From an uncultured Desulfomonile sp. (GTDB lineage Bacteria > Desulfobacterota > Desulfomonilia > Desulfomonilales > Desulfomonilaceae), in the NCBI GenBank assembly GCA_937915285.1, contig CALDNG010000298.1, positions 1-15,912 of the forward strand: DNA of 15,912 nucleotides, in the 5' to 3' direction. Positions 13,201 to 15,912 of the stretch are shown here, piece by piece. Each line of letters begins with the position of its first letter. The stretch's first letter is position 1. The position numbers were made by a program, and so were the translations under genes. The notes below the pieces were generated by a model that saw only the letters and a list, made by a program, of their open reading frames with translations, made no database searches and was not told where the DNA came from.

Positions 13201-13350
13201 TCTGTCCAGTACCCTCATGTTCTGATAATCTTGAGAGGCGGCAAAGTTTCCTGTGAGGCCACTTCCTGAATTCTCCAACTCGGAGACTCGCTTGCGAAGC
13301 GCTTTTATCTCTGATTGCAATTCTTCAATAGAACCAGGTTCAAAAGGCAT
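10270..13350 (-). CDS. Soluble hybrid histidine kinase: PilZ-PAS-PocR-PAS-kinase-receiver
   Basis: 1026 residues with no membrane span. Order: short coiled coil (7-30); PilZ-like domain (about 45-155) with Arg46-x3-Arg50 and Asn73-x-Thr75-x2-Gly78, close to the c-di-GMP signature R-x3-R...(D/N)-x-S-x2-G; PAS (about 165-280); coiled coil (280-330); PocR-type ligand domain (about 343-505), with DLIDINTLQKIQESFSDF and a pattern of Cys418, Cys432 and G-x-W-K-I-G-P-G-F; PAS (about 528-640); kinase core with His662 (IAHDFNNIL), N-box Asn770 region, DSGPGVD and GSGMGL; C-terminal receiver (about 900-1022) with Asp907, phosphoacceptor Asp953, Thr981 and Lys1003. The start ATG has GGAG 5 bases upstream. 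It probably integrates c-di-GMP and small-molecule signals; no output regulator or HPt gene is adjacent. It is convergent with the SDR and divergent from the DtxR gene. Confidence 0.82.
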   Translation of the reverse strand: MPFEPGSIEELQSEIKALRKRVSELENSGSGLTGNFAASQDYQNMRVLDRKPLFLEVPVHALNKPSNKGTVLNMTVRGLGVKGIHCSPQENIELHICPPGNMGLENFSFEAVCRWTHQEQKDGIQYSGFEITKISPTDLSNLSAFLMTLGYEYLRDQFRRRKGEEALKVIESSSDLIFRISQSGIITFVNRAFCRFSALSRTSLLGLDFEIFLPETTKTEFKEFLKSNCNEDFHGSYECPVIGASGVARFYQWTADARFDQSSQAMEFQFVGRDITDTRKKELDLLDSHVKLEQKVEDHSIELDKANLKLNQEIERRRRIEEALDKKLWALTRPDSDIGDFNLTDLIDINTLQKIQESFSDFVEIPIELIGMNGKSILASRKISYFQAKIVSTEDGRHMMEEQNSLLISRAGSDAVFCDQNFLLSGVSIYLCPISIQGRSVGAWKIGPGFDTEPCPEDVKRLAQRVGLDEAELYASINSDVFGSKDKLLKAALFLSHLSTQVSMLGLQNLSQARIIHELNQAQREIQRSEQKMRNLLEYAPVGIFLSTKGMVSFANHAMCKMYGLTSPHEMEGLSVDTLFNGGLPDPNPQSLFESIGSDLRAVTKNGQDFDVTLYFNSMIFDRESSLIGFVIDKSQENALRNQLLHAQKMEALGTFATGIAHDFNNILTIIMGYTQIALTGVDSREVINDQLNQILAASKRARDLVSQILTFCRKDTHEKKPLNIIPIIKETIKFLDASFPSTIKIKSDIRSDDHLILGDPSQIHQVLMNLCSNAGYSMGKQGGILDINLEVSDEEQLKNRGIILPKSGLSLKLTVKDSGPGVDPKIGDRIFEPYFTTKPVGEGSGMGLAVAHGIVTGHSGLIRLDQSCKQGACFEVYLPIIDRSSNVDEQEDETDLSGNGNIMFVDEEKALSDIAREMLQNFGYKAYCFVNPVVALNMFRIGSYDFDLVITDLTMNELSGLTLAQEIKKIRPEIPVLLMTGYDANNEITAKEMETINAVIQKPFTDKKLGSAIKRALYEANLKTD

Positions 13351-13450
13351 GTGAACTCCACTGTGCCGAACAATTCAACACTCTGAAACCATGAGCACAA
13401 AAATACAATTTTACCCCAAAGGCTGAAATACTTAGTAATTCGGCGCAAAA

Positions 13451-13456
13451 ATTATA
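13451..13456 (-). promoter_or_regulatory. Possible -10 element for the hybrid kinase
   Basis: TATAAT read on the minus strand, about 100 bases before the kinase start. No good -35 lies at the right distance, so this is a weak call. Confidence 0.2.
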
Positions 13457-13540
13457 TGGATTCTCGTTCGTTGACCTCGCAGTTGACTAACCGGTCAGAG
13501 TGTGTGATCTGTTTAGTAAATGTTCTTGTCCTGATCATGA

Positions 13541-13565
13541 CCAGCTTACTATACAAGTAAGCGGG
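13541..13565. repeat. Inverted repeat between the hybrid kinase and the DtxR gene
   Basis: Perfect 7-base arms GCTTACT (13544-13550) and AGTAAGC (13556-13562) around ATACA, extended by CC/GG after one mismatch on each side to 10-base arms. The 19-base core matches the size of DtxR/IdeR operators, and it stands 126 bases before the DtxR-family gene, so autoregulation is a reasonable guess. Sequence similarity to a known iron box is not obvious. Confidence 0.4.
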
Positions 13566-13587
13566 ACTAAACTGGGCATTTTATTTT

Positions 13588-13616
13588 TTGAAAAATTTGA
13601 CGGAATTGGGTTATAT
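13588..13616 (+). promoter_or_regulatory. Possible sigma70 promoter of the DtxR-family gene
   Basis: TTGAAA (13588-13593), a 17-base spacer, then TTATAT (13611-13616), or TATATT with an 18-base spacer. The leader would be about 65 bases. The inverted repeat at 13541-13565 lies upstream of the -35 rather than over it. Confidence 0.3.
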
Positions 13617-13687
13617 TGATTCTTATTGTCCACAGTACAGTTCAGAAATGTTAGTAATTGAGTTGTTAAAATATTCAGGCGTACAAA

Positions 13688-14437
13688 ATGACTCGTGAAA
13701 AAGAATCCATGAAGCTTACTTCGGCCATGGAGGATTATCTGGAGGCCATTTACCATTTAGAGCAGGAACGGCGAATTGCCCGGGTGCGTGACATTGCCCA
13801 GAAACTCAATGTCCGCATGTCATCCGTTAGCGCTGCTCTCAAGACCCTAGGCTCAAGAGACCTCATCAAGTACGATCCACACCAGTTCATTACCCTTACT
13901 GAAAAAGGACTCTCAAGAGCCAGGGAAATAGTCCGCAAACATGAAATACTCAAAAGATTTCTCTCCCGGATTCTGCAGGTTGATGAATTGGTGGCAGAAG
14001 ACAATGCCTGTCGTATCGAACATCACCTGGATCAGGAGGTCATCGACAAACTCATACGATTTGTAGAAATGGTTGAGCTATGTCCTGTCGAAACCATCAA
14101 GAGATTCGAAAAATATACCAGGACTTGCGAGAACTGTGAACCATGTCTTGATGAGGCAAGAAAAAAACTCACCAACCGCGCCAAAGCCCAGAAAACTGCT
14201 GTGGAAGCAGGTTTGACGTTGTCGGAAGCCTCCATCGGGGACCAGTTGCTAGTTCAATCAATTGTCGGCTCCGTTGAATTCAAATACATGATGGCTAAAG
14301 ACGGACTGGAAGAGGGAGCGGTAGTCACAATAGAAAAATTAGATGTGGACGACGGGATTGTAACTCTAAATATAAACGGTTATCACGTCTCTCTTCCTAG
14401 GAGAGACGCCCGTAACATACTCGTCAAGCCTCTTTAA
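13688..14437 (+). CDS. DtxR/MntR-family metal-dependent regulator with FeoA-like C-terminus
   Basis: 249 residues. The winged helix-turn-helix is at about 9-75 (MEDYLEAIYHLEQE, then VRDIAQKLNVRMSSVSAALKTL), a dimerisation and metal-binding domain at about 76-145, and an SH3-like FeoA domain at about 180-249. Metal-site residues by comparison with the family: Asp16 and Glu19 as in MntR, but Cys108-x2-Glu111-His112, the DtxR/IdeR pattern, where MntR has Glu at the Cys position. The ancillary-site Glu of DtxR appears to be Lys89. A Cys cluster, Cys132 and Cys147-x2-Cys150-x2-Cys153, between the two C-terminal regions could bind Zn or an Fe-S cluster. The mix suggests Fe(II) rather than Mn(II) sensing. 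The ribosome binding site is weak; an internal ATG at 13709 is a possible alternative start. The neighbour across a 24-base gap is a convergent Cys-rich membrane peptide. Confidence 0.85.
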   Translation: MTREKESMKLTSAMEDYLEAIYHLEQERRIARVRDIAQKLNVRMSSVSAALKTLGSRDLIKYDPHQFITLTEKGLSRAREIVRKHEILKRFLSRILQVDELVAEDNACRIEHHLDQEVIDKLIRFVEMVELCPVETIKRFEKYTRTCENCEPCLDEARKKLTNRAKAQKTAVEAGLTLSEASIGDQLLVQSIVGSVEFKYMMAKDGLEEGAVVTIEKLDVDDGIVTLNINGYHVSLPRRDARNILVKPL

Positions 14438-14461
14438 TCCTGAACAATCGAAAAAATGCGC

Positions 14462-14617
14462 CTAAAACAGGTATTTTATGGCAGCGCTTATAATGATGAA
14501 CAGGATTCCCGCCAGTAAAAGGTACGGTCCCGCGCTTATTTCCTCATTCATCTGGGTCGGCGTGTGCCTGTCCGTGCAGCCGCCCCCACAGTTTCCGCAA
14601 TCATGAAGTCCTGTCAT
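14462..14617 (-). CDS. 51-residue Cys-rich single-span membrane peptide
   Basis: A small gene with a clear AGGAG 6 bases before its ATG. The N-terminal tail is MTGLHDCGNCGGGCTDRH, with Cys7, Cys10 and Cys14 and two His residues in a glycine-rich stretch. After a short polar linker comes one hydrophobic segment (about residues 31-47, PYLLLAGILFIIISAAI) that ends in KYLF. The layout resembles the small Cys-rich membrane peptides found beside feoB, but the Cys are on the other side of the span in the classic FeoB-associated type, so I do not assign that family. It is on the minus strand, convergent with the DtxR gene (24-base gap) and downstream of the SGNH hydrolase by 122 bases. Metal binding or handling is inference from the Cys/His tail and the neighbour. 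Confidence 0.7.
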   Translation of the reverse strand: MTGLHDCGNCGGGCTDRHTPTQMNEEISAGPYLLLAGILFIIISAAIKYLF

Positions 14618-14739
14618 TTTTTACTCCTGTACTTTTAGAAATATGCAGCAATCCCTGACTCGAAAAGCAAAAAGCTTCTTTTTTCGGATCATTTCAGCTA
14701 CTCATCATTTACCCATGCTCCACGAAAAAATTGTAGGTG

Positions 14740-15891
14740 TTATCTTACATTCGCGAAGTCTTGATCCAAGGAATTTTGAAGTTTCTGAAACCGCTCTAGG
14801 ATCAATGTTTCAAGACACTCAGCGACCTTTTTGTGACCGTCCTCACTGAAATGAACATCCCCTGGAATAAAATTTTTTTTGATTGAGAGGGCTGTTTCCT
14901 CATTAAGAAAAAGAGGAATCAAATTTATAAAAGGGATATTCTGAGATCGGGCGAAACTTTCCCACAATGAAACATAACGCGATGAAAGATTGACTCTGAA
15001 AACCAAGGAAGGCCATGGATAGATCACTATACTAAATTTTAGTCGGTTGGTTTTACAGAGGTCGGCCAGCAGAGTCATGCTTTTCAAAGCTAGTTCTTGG
15101 CCTTCTCTGCCCCATTTTTCATAGATTACTGGATCATGATCCCATTTATCTCGTTCATCGTAATATTCTTTTTCACTATTCCATAGATTCTTTTGGGGGG
15201 TTTGTTTGGATTCAACGGGACCGAAAATGTTTCTCAATTCAAACGCTACGTATGGCAAGAGTGTTCTGTAGGAATAAAAATGATTGCGCAAAAATGTGTT
15301 GATTTGAGTGACTTTTGACAAACCGGCATCAGGATTGAAAGTTTTATATTGTATTTCGTCCTGGACATCAGAAATGTCGACACAAATCACTACCTCGTTT
15401 ATTTTCAGTCCCAATTCCAGTAGGTACCGCAGTCTATAGTAGTATAACTTAGGAGAATAGCTTACGACGGATGAATTCAATAGTTCCAGTCCCTTATACT
15501 TCAATCTGTCGTCCATCAAACCGACAAAAGTCTTTTGATACGGTAGGCCAACCCCTTCCGTAAAAGAATCTCCAAGAAATAGTATCCTATAGTTGTCGGA
15601 TGATAGAGGAACATCGCGAACATACTTGTCTTTCATACCTAATGAATTAGTGAAAAATTCATTAGACTCGGCCCCCCAAAACGTTTTGCCGCTGCAATTC
15701 TTGGTCAATCCGTGATGGTAATAATTGGATTGCTCTCTACAGTCCCAAGTTTTTGGAATCATTGTCCCTAGACTTAAATCAAAAATCACCAATATTATCA
15801 GCAACAAGAGAAATGCTGATGCTACAGGATATTTCTTGAACATAAATTTGTGTGAGGTGATTGCTCCAGATTTTGCTGAGGAGTTGGACAT
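14740..15891 (-). CDS. Membrane-anchored SGNH/GDSL hydrolase
   Basis: 383 residues. One membrane span at about 23-43 (YPVASAFLLLLIILVIFDLSL) anchors the protein with its catalytic domain in the periplasm. Block I is FLGDSFTEGVG at 105-115 with nucleophile Ser109, and the C-terminal block is GDVHFSEDGH, with Asp345 and His347 completing the likely triad. In between, VVSYSPKLYYYRLRYLLELG and VVICVDISDVQDEI follow the SGNH fold. Proteins of this layout commonly deacylate or modify cell-surface polysaccharide; no glycan cluster is visible here, so the substrate is open. The ATG has only a distant AGGA; an ATG at 15843 would cut off the N-terminal polar tail but keep the span. The upstream region is outside the window, so the gene may belong to an operon to the right. 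Confidence 0.75.
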   Translation of the reverse strand: MSNSSAKSGAITSHKFMFKKYPVASAFLLLLIILVIFDLSLGTMIPKTWDCREQSNYYHHGLTKNCSGKTFWGAESNEFFTNSLGMKDKYVRDVPLSSDNYRILFLGDSFTEGVGLPYQKTFVGLMDDRLKYKGLELLNSSVVSYSPKLYYYRLRYLLELGLKINEVVICVDISDVQDEIQYKTFNPDAGLSKVTQINTFLRNHFYSYRTLLPYVAFELRNIFGPVESKQTPQKNLWNSEKEYYDERDKWDHDPVIYEKWGREGQELALKSMTLLADLCKTNRLKFSIVIYPWPSLVFRVNLSSRYVSLWESFARSQNIPFINLIPLFLNEETALSIKKNFIPGDVHFSEDGHKKVAECLETLILERFQKLQNSLDQDFANVR

Positions 15892-15912
15892 AGCACAGCA
15901 GTGGTCCTATCT

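Noticed and set aside
12991..13269. Plus-strand open frame of 92 codons
   Set aside because: It is antisense to the PilZ domain of the hybrid kinase, whose motifs are clear; no ribosome binding site or family features.
13470..13487. GTTGAC direct repeat (12-base period) as tandem -35 elements
   Set aside because: No acceptable -10 lies at the right distance from either copy on the plus strand.
14643..14849. Plus-strand open frame of 68 codons
   Set aside because: It overlaps the 3' end of the SGNH hydrolase on the other strand, and the product shows no recognisable features.

Overview
The window looks like a chromosomal segment of an anaerobic, respiring member of the Desulfobacterota (the former Deltaproteobacteria: sulfate reducers and syntrophs). 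The evidence is a DsrM/DsrK-type (or TmcC/TmcB-type) membrane redox pair, a sensor kinase with a periplasmic c3-type haem motif (C-x4-C-H), an orphan LutB-like iron-sulfur protein, a Cys-rich DtxR-family regulator and very large multi-PAS kinases. Base composition is moderate, with one AT-rich gap. I do not assign a genus. I see no tRNA, rRNA, CRISPR array, transposase or integrase.

Layout. 1-848 (minus strand): the 5' part of a small unidentified protein gene that runs off the left edge, preceded by an ankyrin-repeat protein with a probable lipoprotein signal; both seem to start at TTG. 849-1718: an 870-base AT-rich non-coding stretch with inverted repeats, a 20-base direct repeat present twice, a cluster of TGATCA sites and a good sigma70-like promoter. 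1719-3802 (plus): a two-gene unit for a haem-b membrane subunit and its CCG-type Fe-S partner. 4056-7449 (plus): a single-domain response regulator, a haem-c/tandem-PAS histidine kinase and a degenerate universal-stress-like protein. 7586-10263 (plus): a 93-residue orphan, a LutB-like Fe-S protein and a 3-hydroxybutyrate-dehydrogenase-like SDR. 10270-13350 (minus): a soluble PilZ-PAS-PocR-PAS-kinase-receiver hybrid protein, convergent with the SDR. 13688-14437 (plus): a DtxR-family metalloregulator with a FeoA-like C-terminus. 14462-14617 (minus): a 51-residue Cys-rich single-span membrane peptide. 14740-15891 (minus): a membrane-anchored SGNH/GDSL hydrolase.

How the parts may work together (inference). 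The block 1719-7449 reads as a redox module: a quinone/cytoplasmic thiol-type electron-transfer complex next to a two-component system whose sensor has a periplasmic haem c and two Cys-rich cytoplasmic PAS domains. The 8-mer CAAGTTTA occurs in the control regions of the redox pair (twice, inside the 20-base repeats), of the response regulator, and around the start of the kinase, and I noticed no copy elsewhere in the window. This hints at a shared regulator. LutB and the SDR suggest organic-acid or hydroxyacyl oxidation nearby, but no LutA, LutC or CoA enzyme is present to fix a substrate. The DtxR regulator and the Cys-rich peptide form a probable iron/metal-related corner. The PilZ hybrid kinase would link cyclic-di-GMP and a PocR ligand to phosphotransfer.
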